A DNA stretch of 64,000 nucleotides from Williamsia faeni (GCA_003202005.1 QJJF01000004.1:151561-215560), one strand, 5' to 3'. Numbered from the stretch's first letter, positions 1 to 8,917 are shown. Notes: a model not told the origin generated them from the letters alone. Made by a program: numbers and translations.

Positions 1-1169
1 TCGGCGGGGTCGATGCGCGAGACCTCGAGGCCGGTGATGCTGCCGTCGAGCGTGTCGGCGAGGTGCGCGGCGGGGTCGGTGGTGGTCAGGTGCACCTGGT
101 GACCACGGCCGGCCAGGGCAACGGCGATCGCGGCGGCGACGGTGGTCTTGCCGACCCCGCCCTTGCCCATGCACATGATCAGGCCGTGATCGTTCGCGGC
201 GAGTTCGTCGACCAGCGCCGACAGCGGCCGATCGACAATTTCGCCGAGCGCGGTGGCGGGTGCGGGTTCGTATTCCCCGGCGGTGGATGCGGTGAACAGC
301 GAGTCCAGAGCGTCGATGCCGACCATGTTGGTGGGCTTGAGGTCGACCTCGTCGAGGGGCAGCGTCCGCAGGTTCGCCGGCAGCGCGGCGAGGACGCCTT
401 GTTCGCGGTCGTGGATCGCCGTTTCGAGGGCATCGTGTCCATCGGGGTTCGGTAGGACTCCGTTGACAACGACGTACTGGTGAGTGAGTCCGATATCGGC
501 GAGTTCGGTGTGGGTGCGGGCGATTTCGGCGATCGACGCTCGCTGTGCCCGGGCGACCAGGACCAGTCGGGTGCGGCTCTGGTCGGCGAGAGCGGCGACG
601 GCATCGGCGTAGATGGTGCGCTGCTTGTCGAGCCCGGCGAGCGGACCCAGGCACGAGGCGTCACCCTTGCCGTCGTCGAGGAAGTCGGTCCACGATCCGG
701 GGAGCTGTAACAGCCGGATGGTGTGGCCGGTCGGGGCGGTGTCGAACAGGACGTGGTCGAACCCGTCGGTGATGCCGTCGGCGTCGGTGAGCAGGGCGGT
801 GAATTCATTGAATGAAGCAATTTCGGTGGTGCACGAGCCCGAGAGTTGTTCGGTGATCGAGGCGATCTCGGCGTCGGGCAGCAGACCCCGGACCGGCCCG
901 ACGATGCGTTCGCGGTAGGCCTCGGCGGCCTGCTCCGGGTCGATCTCGAGTGCGAAGAGGCCAGAAATGGCCGCGATCGGGGTGATGGTGTTGCCGATGC
1001 TCAGGCCGAACACCTGACCGACGTTCGAGGCCGGGTCGGTACTGACGAGCAGCACCCTGCGACCGTCGCGGGCCAGGGCGATCGCCGAGGCGCAGGCAAT
1101 GGAGGTCTTCCCGACCCCGCCCTTACCGGTGAAAAACAGGAAGCGGGGCGGGTCGTCGAGAAACTTCAT
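1..1169 (-). CDS. arsA: ArsA arsenite-transport ATPase (3' part cut by window edge)
   Basis: Soluble ATPase that normally takes arsenite from ArsD and drives an ArsB or Acr3 pump. About 389 codons are visible. A first P-loop (GKGGVGKT) lies at residues 15-22, the ArsA signature DTAPTGHT near residue 141, and a second P-loop near residue 335 begins the second ATPase half. This is the tandem-domain architecture of full ArsA, which is usually near 580 residues, so the C-terminal part lies off the left edge. The ATG at 1169 is chosen because it precedes the first P-loop by the usual short lead. It follows arsD by 15 bp and is the last visible gene of the leftward ars operon. Confidence 0.93.
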   Translation of the reverse strand, partial: MKFLDDPPRFLFFTGKGGVGKTSIACASAIALARDGRRVLLVSTDPASNVGQVFGLSIGNTITPIAAISGLFALEIDPEQAAEAYRERIVGPVRGLLPDAEIASITEQLSGSCTTEIASFNEFTALLTDADGITDGFDHVLFDTAPTGHTIRLLQLPGSWTDFLDDGKGDASCLGPLAGLDKQRTIYADAVAALADQSRTRLVLVARAQRASIAEIARTHTELADIGLTHQYVVVNGVLPNPDGHDALETAIHDREQGVLAALPANLRTLPLDEVDLKPTNMVGIDALDSLFTASTAGEYEPAPATALGEIVDRPLSALVDELAANDHGLIMCMGKGGVGKTTVAAAIAVALAGRGHQVHLTTTDPAAHLADTLDGSITGLEVSRIDPA

Positions 1170-1184
1170 GTCGGGCAATCCTTT

Positions 1185-1601
1185 TCAGCAGCAGTTCGAG
1201 TTCGCCGCGTCGTCAGCGCAGCATGCGCCGGCGTCGCTGGTGGTCTCGGTGAGCCCGAGCATCGTGATCCCGGCCGGCGCAGAAGCGGAGACCGGGGTGT
1301 CGAGGCCGGCCCACTTCGCGAGCTGCGCCCGGTCGGGGTAGCGGCCCGTCTGCGCGGTGATCCCGTCGACCAGGACCAACGGCAACCCCTGCGAGCCCGA
1401 AAGCTTGAGGAACGCGGTGACCGGTTCGCGCTGGGTGAAGGCCAACGGTTCACTGGCAAGGTTGAACCGGGCGATGTCGCCGCCCTGAGAGCGGACCCAG
1501 TCCAGATCCGCGGAGAAGGTGACCAACCCCTGGTCGACGTCCTCGCCGCAGACACCGGTGCTGCAACACAGGGCGGGTTCGAATACTTCGATGGTGGTCA
1601 A
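1185..1601 (-). CDS. arsD: ArsD arsenic metallochaperone
   Basis: Metallochaperone that binds As(III) and hands it to ArsA. The 138-residue product has the defining cysteines at 12, 13 and 18 (ALCCSTGVC), the residues known to bind arsenite in ArsD. Further Cys pairs are at the C-terminus (ACCADD and NCC), as in many ArsD proteins. Its start overlaps the stop of the upstream LMW-phosphatase-type gene by 4 bp (ATGA), so translation is probably coupled. Pairing with arsA directly downstream is the standard arrangement. Confidence 0.93.
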   Translation of the reverse strand: MTTIEVFEPALCCSTGVCGEDVDQGLVTFSADLDWVRSQGGDIARFNLASEPLAFTQREPVTAFLKLSGSQGLPLVLVDGITAQTGRYPDRAQLAKWAGLDTPVSASAPAGITMLGLTETTSDAGACCADDAANSNCC

Positions 1602-2035
1602 CAGATCTCCTGGTGTTCGGTGCTCGGGGTGTTCTGGAGCCGGGCGGCGAGGTCGGTGACGCGGGTGGCGATGTCGTCGCGGACCAGCCTCATCCGTTCG
1701 ATACCGTCAATCCCCCGCTCAGACGGTTCGTCAGTGTCCCAATTCTCGAATCGAGTACCCGCGATCGGGTCGACATGCGCTTCGCGGCCCAGCGTGACAA
1801 CCAGGTCTACCCCCTCGACGAGCTGCGGATCGAGCAGTGTCGGAGTTTGATCGGAGATGTCGACGCCCACCTCGAGCAGGGACTCAGCTGACAGTGCGTT
1901 CACGGCGGCGCCGGGTTTGGTTCCGGCCGAATGCACCTCGACACGGTCACCGGCGACCTGGCGCATGAGCCCGGCGGCCATCTGCGATTTGCCGCCGTTC
2001 TTCACGCACACGAACAACACCGACGGAGCGGTCAT
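1598..2035 (-). CDS. LMW-phosphatase-fold ArsC paralogue with Lys in place of the P-loop Arg
   Basis: A 145-residue protein of the low-molecular-weight phosphatase / arsenate reductase family. Family members use the CX5R(S/T) loop to attack the oxyanion. Here the loop reads CVKNGGKS: the nucleophilic Cys is kept, but the conserved Arg is Lys, and the usual His-Asn-Ala-Gly is Lys-Asn-Gly-Gly. The DTDEPS stretch near residue 96 resembles the family's Asp loop. It is the second of two tandem ArsC-like genes, overlapping its upstream neighbour by 4 bp. It may be an arsenate reductase variant or a diverged helper; activity cannot be judged from sequence. Confidence 0.8.
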   Translation of the reverse strand: MTAPSVLFVCVKNGGKSQMAAGLMRQVAGDRVEVHSAGTKPGAAVNALSAESLLEVGVDISDQTPTLLDPQLVEGVDLVVTLGREAHVDPIAGTRFENWDTDEPSERGIDGIERMRLVRDDIATRVTDLAARLQNTPSTEHQEIC

Positions 2036-2457
2036 CGGCCATTTCCTGCGTGAGCGGGAACGAGTTCGGCGATCAAGTCCTCGACGAGGGCCTTGATGTC
2101 GTCGCGGATCGGGCGGACCGCATCAACACCCTGACCGGCCGGATCCTCGAGTGCCCAGTCGCGGTAACTGATGCCCGGGAACACCGGGCACGCGTCGCCG
2201 CAGCCCATGGTGATGACAACCGTGGAGGTTTCCACGGCGTCGGGGGTGAGGATCTTCGGGGACTGCGCCGAGATATCGATACCGACTTCGGCCATCGCCT
2301 CGACAGCCGCAGCATTGATGGTTTCGGCCGGGGCACTGCCGGCGGAGCGGACCTCGATCGCATCGCCGGCGAGGTGGGCGAGGAAACCCGCGGCCATCTG
2401 CGAGCGGCCGGCGTTGTGGACACAGACGAACAACACACTGGGGGTCGCTGATGCCAT
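2032..2457 (-). CDS. arsC: ArsC arsenate reductase, actinobacterial thiol-dependent type
   Basis: Reduces arsenate to arsenite. The 141-residue product has the canonical LMW-phosphatase loop CVHNAGRS near residue 12 and the GCGDACPVFPG segment typical of actinobacterial ArsC near residue 85, whose Cys residues are candidates for resolving or mixed-disulfide chemistry. Related actinobacterial enzymes use mycothiol and mycoredoxin, and mshD is present in this window. It lies 33 bp downstream of the aquaporin gene and overlaps the Lys-variant paralogue by 4 bp. Confidence 0.92.
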   Translation of the reverse strand: MASATPSVLFVCVHNAGRSQMAAGFLAHLAGDAIEVRSAGSAPAETINAAAVEAMAEVGIDISAQSPKILTPDAVETSTVVITMGCGDACPVFPGISYRDWALEDPAGQGVDAVRPIRDDIKALVEDLIAELVPAHAGNGR

Positions 2458-2490
2458 GGGAAGGAGCCTCTTTCAGTCGTGTGTCAGATG

Positions 2491-3228
2491 TCAGGAGTTG
2501 GCGGGATGATCGTGATGCGGGACAACAACGTTGTCGGCGGTTTTCGCGACGTCGGGATAAAGGACGACGATCAACGCGAGCCCGATCAACGCGCCGACGA
2601 TCTGGGCGACGATGAACCCGGGAACCGAGCCGGGCGCGATCCCGGCGAACGTATCGGAGAACACGCGTCCGATCGTGACAGCCGGGTTGGCGAACGAGGT
2701 GGACGAGGTGAACCAGTACGCGGCACCGATATAAGCGCCGACCGCGGCAGCGGACAGGGCATGTCGGCCGGTGCGGGCCAGGGCGAAGATCAACGCGATC
2801 AACCCGGCTGTGGCCACGATCTCGCCGACCAGATGACCTGACGTGATCCGGTCCTTGTCGGAGATCTGGAATGCGGACAGGTCGAACATCACGTTCGCCA
2901 GCACCGCGCCGGCGATGGCGCCCGCGATCTGCGCAACCGTGTAGGCCGCAACATCGGCCGCCGGCAGACCGGTCCCGGCGCGGCGGCCCAGCACCCAGTC
3001 CACCGCCGACACCACGGGGTTGAAATGTGCGCCGGACACCGGTCCGAACAATAGGATCAGCACCGCGAGGCCGAAGGCCGTTGCAGTCGAGTTCTCCAAC
3101 AGTTGCAGCCCGATATCGCCCGGCGACAGCTGTTCTGCAGCGATCCCGGAACCCACCACGACGGTCACGAGCAGCGCGGTACCGACGAACTCGGCGAGCA
3201 ACCGCCGGCCCAGCGGGATCGTGCTCAT
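2491..3228 (-). CDS. MIP-family aquaglyceroporin of the arsenic operon
   Basis: Membrane channel of 245 residues with the six-helix MIP fold. The first half-helix motif reads FNPVV rather than NPA, and the second is the canonical ANPAVT. Aquaglyceroporins in ars operons (for example AqpS of Sinorhizobium) let arsenite flow out down its gradient after arsenate reduction. The ATG at 3228 is chosen because it overlaps the arsR stop as ATGA and starts directly before the first membrane helix. An in-frame upstream extension to 3420 would lie wholly inside arsR and is rejected. It sits between arsR and the two arsC genes. Confidence 0.9.
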   Translation of the reverse strand: MSTIPLGRRLLAEFVGTALLVTVVVGSGIAAEQLSPGDIGLQLLENSTATAFGLAVLILLFGPVSGAHFNPVVSAVDWVLGRRAGTGLPAADVAAYTVAQIAGAIAGAVLANVMFDLSAFQISDKDRITSGHLVGEIVATAGLIALIFALARTGRHALSAAAVGAYIGAAYWFTSSTSFANPAVTIGRVFSDTFAGIAPGSVPGFIVAQIVGALIGLALIVVLYPDVAKTADNVVVPHHDHPANS

Positions 3229-3596
3229 CGGCCGTCCCCGGCCACGATGCCGGTGCCCAGCAGCAACGACAACTGCTGCAACGCATCCGGGACGACGCGG
3301 TAGTAGACCCACGACGCGCGGCGCTCGGACTCGAGCAGACCAGCAGTGCGCAGCACCTTCAAATGATGCGAAATCGTCGGCTGCGACAAGTCGATCCCGA
3401 TCGACAGATCGCAGACACACGCTTCTCCGCCGGCGTGGCCGGCGATCTGTGACAGCAACCGCAACCGCACCGGATCCCCGAGTGCCTTCAGCTTCGGCGC
3501 CAGATCAGCGGCAGCGTCGACTGACAGCGGCTCACGCACCAGCGGCTGGACCGCGCAGGCGGACACCTCGGTCAACGACAAGTCCGGTTTCGACAT
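3225..3596 (-). CDS. arsR: ArsR/SmtB-family arsenic repressor
   Basis: Winged-helix repressor of 123 residues. The Cys pair in GEACVCDLS lies in the helix that carries the ELCVCDL-type metal site of ArsR repressors. The recognition helix SQPTISHHLKVL follows, with the wing after it. The ATG at 3596 is preferred over one at 3632 because the longer form would place the operator palindrome (3600-3619) inside the coding sequence. It heads a leftward operon with the aquaporin, two arsC genes, arsD and arsA, so autoregulation is likely. Confidence 0.92.
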   Translation of the reverse strand: MSKPDLSLTEVSACAVQPLVREPLSVDAAADLAPKLKALGDPVRLRLLSQIAGHAGGEACVCDLSIGIDLSQPTISHHLKVLRTAGLLESERRASWVYYRVVPDALQQLSLLLGTGIVAGDGR

Positions 3597-3599
3597 GGG

Positions 3600-3619
3600 T
3601 CGATATTGACAGATATCGA
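3600..3619. promoter_or_regulatory. ArsR operator palindrome
   Basis: TCGATAT-TGACAG-ATATCGA is a perfect inverted repeat with 7-bp arms and a 6-bp spacer, ending 3 bp before the arsR start codon. Its size and position fit an ArsR/SmtB dimer site. The lack of room for a Shine-Dalgarno sequence suggests that the transcript is leaderless or nearly so. Confidence 0.75.
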
Positions 3620-3660
3620 AACCAGAGCGCAAACGAACACCGGGTGAACGACCCGACAGC

Positions 3661-5313
3661 TCAGGCCAGGGTTTCGGTCAACCTGCCGTCCGACAGTTGC
3701 CAGCGGCGTGTTGCTCGGACGGTGGCGAGCATCCGTCGATCGTGGGTGACCAAAAGTACTGTGCCGGAGAAAGATTCGACGGCCTGTTCCAATTGTTCGA
3801 TGGCGGGCAGATCCAGGTGGTTGGTGGGTTCGTCCAGTACGAGCAAGTTGACGCCGCGTGCCTGCAACAGGGCGAGCGCCGCCCGAGTTCGTTCACCGGG
3901 CGACAGCGAGTCGGCCGAGCGGGTGACGTGATGCCCCTTCAATCCGAACTTGGCCAACAGGGTTCGGACGTCCGCGTCGGTCTGTTCGGGGATCTGTGCG
4001 CCGAAGGCCTCGGCGAGTGCGGTGTCGCCGGTGAACAATCCCCGGGCCTGATCGACCTCGCCGATCAGCACACCCGAGCCCAGTGACGCAGAACCTGAGT
4101 CGGGGCCCTGCGCGCCGAGAAGCAGTGACAACAGGGTCGACTTGCCTGATCCGTTGGCGCCGGTGATGACAATCCGGTCACCGGCGTCGATCTGGGTGCT
4201 GATCGGTCCCAACGTGAAGTCGCCGCGGGTCAGTGTCGCTTCGTTGAGCGTCGCAACCACCGTCCCCGACCGGGGTGCGGCCGCGATCTCCATCCGGAGC
4301 TCCCATTCCTTGCGCGGCTCGGCGACCTCCTCGAGACGTTCGATGCGACGTTGGGTCTGGCGGGCCTTCGATGCCTGCTTCTCGGTGGACTCCAGGCGCA
4401 GGCCCTTGCCGACCTTGTCGTTGTCCTTGGATTTGCGGCGAGCGTTGCGGACGCCGTGTTCCATCCAATTGCGTTGCATCTGAGCGCGATCGGTCAATGC
4501 ATCTTTGGTGTCGGCATACTGCTCGTAGGCCTCACGAGCGTGGCGGCGGGCGACCTCGCGTTCGGCCAGAAACGCCTCGTAGCCACCGGAATACACCGAG
4601 ACCTGCTGCTGGGCGAGGTCGAGTTCCACGATTCCGGTGACCGTGCGCGCCAGGAACTCGCGATCGTGGCTGATGACAACCATCGGCGTCCGGGAGCTCG
4701 ACACGAACTCCTCGAGTTGCGCGAGGCCGTCGAGGTCGAGGTCGTTGGTCGGTTCATCGAGCAGCAGGATGTCGTACCGCGACAGGAGCAGTGCCGCGAG
4801 ACCGGCTCGCGCCACCTGACCGCCGGACAGCGCCGACATCGGCAGATCGAGGTCGACGGTCAGGCCGAGGTTCGCGGCTACCTGGTCGGCGCGCTCATCG
4901 AAGTCGGCGCCGCCCAGATGTAGCCAGCGATCCAGGGCGGGGGAGTAGAGGTCGTCGCCGCCGTCGGCCAGTGCTTCGGCCGCCGCGTCCATCGTCGACT
5001 GTGCGTGCGCGACGCCGGTCCGTCGGGAGAGGAACTCGCGGACGGTTTCTCCTGGTGTCGGCTCCGCCTCCTGCGCGAGGTAACCGACCTCGGCGTCGGG
5101 CGGGCTCAGCGTGATGGTCCCGTCGAAGTCCGCTGATCCGACTCCCGCCAGAAGTGTCAGCAACGTTGATTTACCGGCGCCATTGGCACCGACCAGGCCG
5201 AAGACGTCTCCGTCGGCCACCGTGAGGTCGAGGTCGGAGAACAACGTTCGTTCGCCGTGCCCGGCAGTGAGTCCGGCGGCGTGCAGGGTGGCGCTGATGG
5301 CTTTGCTCCTCAT
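3661..5313 (-). CDS. ABC-F family ATPase (ribosome-associated)
   Basis: Soluble duplicated ABC ATPase of 550 residues with no membrane segment. Domain 1 has Walker A GANGAGKST, signature LSGGQ and Walker B LLLDEPTNDLD. A charged, Arg/Lys-rich linker of about 80 residues follows. Domain 2 has GANGSGKST, LSPGE and LVLDEPTNHLD. ABC-F proteins act at the ribosomal E site as translation factors or antibiotic-protection proteins. The subfamily cannot be fixed here. The start at 5313 lacks a clear ribosome-binding site. It is divergent from the sterol-carrier-like gene. Confidence 0.88.
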   Translation of the reverse strand: MRSKAISATLHAAGLTAGHGERTLFSDLDLTVADGDVFGLVGANGAGKSTLLTLLAGVGSADFDGTITLSPPDAEVGYLAQEAEPTPGETVREFLSRRTGVAHAQSTMDAAAEALADGGDDLYSPALDRWLHLGGADFDERADQVAANLGLTVDLDLPMSALSGGQVARAGLAALLLSRYDILLLDEPTNDLDLDGLAQLEEFVSSSRTPMVVISHDREFLARTVTGIVELDLAQQQVSVYSGGYEAFLAEREVARRHAREAYEQYADTKDALTDRAQMQRNWMEHGVRNARRKSKDNDKVGKGLRLESTEKQASKARQTQRRIERLEEVAEPRKEWELRMEIAAAPRSGTVVATLNEATLTRGDFTLGPISTQIDAGDRIVITGANGSGKSTLLSLLLGAQGPDSGSASLGSGVLIGEVDQARGLFTGDTALAEAFGAQIPEQTDADVRTLLAKFGLKGHHVTRSADSLSPGERTRAALALLQARGVNLLVLDEPTNHLDLPAIEQLEQAVESFSGTVLLVTHDRRMLATVRATRRWQLSDGRLTETLA

Positions 5314-5359
5314 GGGTGGTGGCTGTGAGGGTATCGCCCGGGGCTGCGACGATGTGCTC

Positions 5360-5746
5360 GTGGCACCTCAGAAGTCCGTAGATCCGGCCGTGATGCGAAC
5401 AGCCGTCGAAATCGTGGCGCCGTGGTTGCGTGACCCCGACGCCGCTGAGCCGACGAGGCAGGAGATCGCCGACGCCGTCCGGATGACCGCGCGAACCCTG
5501 GCGCAACTCGCGCCGGGTGGCTCGGTCGAGGTGCGCGTGCCCCCGTTTGTGGCTGTTCAGTGCATCGAGGGTCTCCGGCACACGCGTGGAACCCCGCCGA
5601 ACGTTGTCGAGACCGATCCACGCACCTGGCTACAGCTGGCCACCGGACAACTGGATCTCGGCGGTGCACTGGCAGATGGCAGGGTGTCGGCGTCGGGAAG
5701 CCGGGCCGGGGAGATCGTTCATTGGCTGCCATTGCTGCGGCTGTGA
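5360..5746 (+). CDS. SCP2/sterol-carrier-like protein upstream of purF (Rv0807-like)
   Basis: A 128-residue soluble protein. The GTG at 5360 gives the start VAPQKSVDPAV and a length close to the 129-residue M. tuberculosis Rv0807, which occupies the same place before purF. An earlier ATG at 5312 would overlap the divergent ABC-F start. The C-terminal part (TWLQLATGQLDLGGALADG) resembles the helix that closes the SCP2 lipid-binding pocket. The role is unknown. It ends 113 bp before purF. Confidence 0.75.
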   Translation: MAPQKSVDPAVMRTAVEIVAPWLRDPDAAEPTRQEIADAVRMTARTLAQLAPGGSVEVRVPPFVAVQCIEGLRHTRGTPPNVVETDPRTWLQLATGQLDLGGALADGRVSASGSRAGEIVHWLPLLRL

Positions 5747-5859
5747 CACGCCAAACTCGTTAGTGCGGGCAACGACACGCCGCGACGATTCGCAATGGTT
5801 AAACCTGTGCCCGTAGACTCACGCATACGCCCTCCACCGGCCCACAATTGGGAGCGCTT

Positions 5860-7413
5860 GTGACCGAGCTGTCGATCAACAGCAAGAACCTGCTAGATCC
5901 CGACGAGCCAGAGAATGAACCGCGCGAAGAATGCGGTGTATTCGGTGTCTGGGCACCGGGTGAGGATGTGGCAAAGCTCACCTATTACGGCCTTTATGCC
6001 TTGCAGCACAGAGGGCAGGAAGCCGCCGGCATCGCCGTGGCCGATGGCTCCCAGGTCCTGGTCTTCAAAGACCTCGGTCTGGTCTCTCAGGTGTTCGATG
6101 AGCAGACACTCGGAGCGATGCAGGGTCATGTGGCCATCGGGCATTGCCGGTACAGCACCACCGGGTCGACAACGTGGGAGAACTCGCAGCCGATTTTCCG
6201 AACCACTGCTGCCGGTACCGGTGTTGCGTTGGGCCACAACGGAAACCTCGTCAACACCGCGGACCTGGCCAGCAAGGCGCGTGAACTGGGTCTGATGGAA
6301 TCCCGCCGCCTCGGCGGTGCGACCTCGGACTCCGATGTCGTCGGTGCGTTGCTCGCACACGGCGCCGCGGATTCGACGCTCGAACAGGCCGCGATGGAAC
6401 TGCTGCCGACGTTGCGCGGGGCCTTCTGCCTGACCTTCATGGACGAGCACACGCTCTATGCCGCCCGCGATCCGCACGGCGTTCGTCCGCTGTGTCTGGG
6501 ACGTCTTGATCGTGGTTGGGTCGTCGCGTCCGAAACCGCGGCACTCGACATCGTCGGCGCCTCGTACGTTCGCGAGATCGAACCCGGCGAACTCCTGGCC
6601 ATCGACGCCGACGGAGTCCGCAGCAGTCGTTTTGCCGAGGCCACGCCCAAGGGCTGCGTCTTCGAGTACGTGTACCTGGCCCGGCCGGACAGCGTGATCA
6701 ACAACCGGTCGGTGCACACCACGCGTGTCGAGATCGGTCGTCGCCTTGCTCGTGAGTTCCCCGCCGAAGGTGACCTGGTGATCCCGGTTCCCGAATCAGG
6801 TACGCCGGCCGCTGTGGGATATGCCCAGGAATCGGGCATCCCGTACGGCCAGGGCCTGATGAAGAACGCCTACGTGGGCCGGACGTTCATCCAGCCCTCG
6901 CAGACCATTCGCCAGCTCGGAATCCGGCTGAAACTCAATCCCCTCAAAGAGGTCATCCGGGGCAAGCGCCTGGTTGTCGTGGACGACTCGATCGTCCGTG
7001 GCAACACCCAGCGTGCGCTGGTCAGGATGCTCCGCGAGGCCGGTGCGGCCGAGGTGCACGTGCGGATCGCATCGAGCCCCGTCCGCTGGCCATGCTTCTA
7101 CGGCATCGACTTCGCGTCGCCGGCCGAACTGATCGCCAACGGCACCGACTCCGAAGAGCATCTGGTCGAGGGTGTCCGGCATGCCATCGGCGCAGACTCG
7201 CTGGGCTACATCAGCACCGAAGGAATGCTGGCTGCGACCGAGCAACCGGCTGCCAACCTGTGTTCTGCCTGCTTCGACGGCAACTATCCGATCGAGTTGC
7301 CACGCGAGACATCCATGGGCAAAGCCGTTCTGGAGACAATGCTCAAGAAGGCAGCAACAGATCAGGACGTCATGGCGGAGAACGACAACGCCAGCGCTGT
7401 CCGGCGTCCCTGA
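5860..7413 (+). CDS. purF: Amidophosphoribosyltransferase PurF
   Basis: First committed enzyme of de novo purine synthesis; it converts PRPP and glutamine to phosphoribosylamine. The 517-residue protein has a short propeptide before the catalytic Cys (REECGVFG). The PRPP-binding loop is VVVDDSIVRGNT. The Cys residues for the Bacillus-type [4Fe-4S] cluster are visible in GCVFEY, PCFYGID and CSAC. The GTG at 5860 has GGGAG five bases upstream. It is followed after 223 bp by purM, as in mycobacteria. Confidence 0.95.
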   Translation: MTELSINSKNLLDPDEPENEPREECGVFGVWAPGEDVAKLTYYGLYALQHRGQEAAGIAVADGSQVLVFKDLGLVSQVFDEQTLGAMQGHVAIGHCRYSTTGSTTWENSQPIFRTTAAGTGVALGHNGNLVNTADLASKARELGLMESRRLGGATSDSDVVGALLAHGAADSTLEQAAMELLPTLRGAFCLTFMDEHTLYAARDPHGVRPLCLGRLDRGWVVASETAALDIVGASYVREIEPGELLAIDADGVRSSRFAEATPKGCVFEYVYLARPDSVINNRSVHTTRVEIGRRLAREFPAEGDLVIPVPESGTPAAVGYAQESGIPYGQGLMKNAYVGRTFIQPSQTIRQLGIRLKLNPLKEVIRGKRLVVVDDSIVRGNTQRALVRMLREAGAAEVHVRIASSPVRWPCFYGIDFASPAELIANGTDSEEHLVEGVRHAIGADSLGYISTEGMLAATEQPAANLCSACFDGNYPIELPRETSMGKAVLETMLKKAATDQDVMAENDNASAVRRP

Positions 7414-7636
7414 GCGACGGGGTTCACCAGCGCAAACCGTCCAGTTTCACCGGTTCGACATCCGGTGTGACCGGGGATGGGCGAAGATCGGCTCGGGTAC
7501 ATGCATGTCCATGCCCGCGGATATCGAACCGCCCATCAGTAATGGCTACACCACGCTCGGGTAGCGTGAAGCCGGATAATTCACCGCCCCGGCAGGAGTT
7601 TCCTGCCAACCTTCGAGAACGGAAACCGGACGCGAG

Positions 7637-8734
7637 ATGACCGACAACGAGCCTGGCGGCGCCTCTTACGCTGCGGCGGGAGTGGACATCGATGCCGGCG
7701 AGCGCGCGGTACAGCTGTTCGCCCCGCATGCCAAGCGCACCTTGCGTCCCGAAGTCATGGGCGGCCTCGGCGGATTCGCCGGCCTGTTCAAGCTCAAGGG
7801 TGGCTACCGCGAACCGGTGCTGGCGTCGTCCACCGACGGCGTGGGCACCAAGATCGCAGTCGCGCAGGCGATGGGCAAGCACGACACCGTGGGCCGTGAC
7901 CTCGTTGCCATGGTCGTCGACGACCTCGTCGTCTGCGGCGCCGAACCACTGTTCCTGCAGGACTACATCGCGGTCGGCAAGGTTGTGCCCGAAGTGGTGG
8001 CAGAACTGGTGAAGGGCATCGCCGACGGGTGTGTCGATGCCGGCTGCACCCTCCTCGGTGGCGAGACGGCCGAGCATCCCGGCCTGATGGGTGAAACCGA
8101 CTACGACCTGTCGGCCACCGGCGTCGGCATCGTCGAGGCCGACTCGGTGTTGTCTCCGGACCGCGTTCGTCCCGGTGACGTCGTCATCGCGATGGGCAGC
8201 TCGGGCCTGCACTCCAACGGCTACTCGCTGGCCCGCAAGGTCCTACTCGAGTGGGGCCACATGGATCTCGGCGGTCATGTCGAAGAGTTCGAACGGACCC
8301 TCGGTGAGGAAATGCTCGAACCCACGCGGATCTACGCCAGGGACTGCCTCGCGCTGGCCGCCGAAACCGACGTTCGAACGTTCTCACACGTCACCGGCGG
8401 CGGCTTGGCCGACAACCTCGCCCGGGTCATCCCCGGCGGCCTGGTGGCCGAATTGGACCGCGGTACCTGGTCACCGGCACCGATCTTCCAGATGATCGCG
8501 CACCGTGGCCGTGTCGAGCGCGCCGAGATGGAACGCACCTTCAACATGGGTGTCGGAATGGTCGCCGTCGTCGCGCCGGAAGACACGGATCGTGCGCTGG
8601 CTGTGCTCACCGCACGTCACCTGGATTGCTGGGTTCTCGGATCGATCAAGAAGTCGCATCTGACCAAGGCCGAGCAGGGCAAGAGTGCCAAGAACGGCGT
8701 TGCCGAACTGATGGGCGAGCACCCGAGGTTCTGA
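7637..8734 (+). CDS. purM: Phosphoribosylformylglycinamidine cyclo-ligase (AIR synthetase)
   Basis: ATP-dependent ring-closing step that makes aminoimidazole ribotide in purine synthesis. The 365-residue protein carries the PurM signature STDGVGTKI near residue 68, the VDDLVVCGAEPLF segment and the LLGGETAEHPG loop, all typical of the family. It is downstream of purF on the same strand and ends 17 bp before a strong hairpin terminator, so it is probably the last gene of the transcript. Confidence 0.95.
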   Translation: MTDNEPGGASYAAAGVDIDAGERAVQLFAPHAKRTLRPEVMGGLGGFAGLFKLKGGYREPVLASSTDGVGTKIAVAQAMGKHDTVGRDLVAMVVDDLVVCGAEPLFLQDYIAVGKVVPEVVAELVKGIADGCVDAGCTLLGGETAEHPGLMGETDYDLSATGVGIVEADSVLSPDRVRPGDVVIAMGSSGLHSNGYSLARKVLLEWGHMDLGGHVEEFERTLGEEMLEPTRIYARDCLALAAETDVRTFSHVTGGGLADNLARVIPGGLVAELDRGTWSPAPIFQMIAHRGRVERAEMERTFNMGVGMVAVVAPEDTDRALAVLTARHLDCWVLGSIKKSHLTKAEQGKSAKNGVAELMGEHPRF

Positions 8735-8751
8735 CGACCTCACAGACCACA

Positions 8752-8787
8752 AAAGGTTCGGCCGACGATCACGTCGGCCGAACCTTT
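8752..8787 (+). terminator. Intrinsic terminator after purM
   Basis: A perfect 16-bp inverted repeat (AAAGGTTCGGCCGACG) with an ATCA loop begins 17 bp after the purM stop. It is followed by GTGTTTGG rather than a full U-tract, as is common in actinobacteria. Confidence 0.85.
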
Positions 8788-8875
8788 GTGTTTGGAACTG
8801 TGTTCCCGATCAGGCTCGGATGGGCCTGCGGGCCAGAGGCGAGGACACCGGAAACATCGCCTGGGTGGGGGTACG

Positions 8876-8917
8876 CCAACAGCCCGCCTGAGGTGGTGCG
8901 CTTCAGGGGGCTGTTGG
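8876..8917 (-). terminator. Hairpin downstream of the DUF3073 gene
   Basis: The arms CCAACAGCCC and GGGCTGTTGG, with an inner CCTGA/TTCAGG pairing, form a long stem in the gap between convergent purM and the DUF3073 gene. A smaller GGGTCCG/CGGACCC stem lies at 8931-8951. Neither has a U-tract, so it is a candidate leftward terminator only. Confidence 0.45.

Noticed and set aside
2491..3420. A 309-residue form of the aquaporin starting at 3420
   Set aside because: The extra 64 residues would be encoded inside arsR in another frame; the ATGA overlap at 3228 gives the normal MIP length.
7414..7636. A CACCGG/CCGGTG hairpin in the purF-purM gap as a riboswitch
   Set aside because: A single 6-bp stem is not enough to claim a structured regulator.
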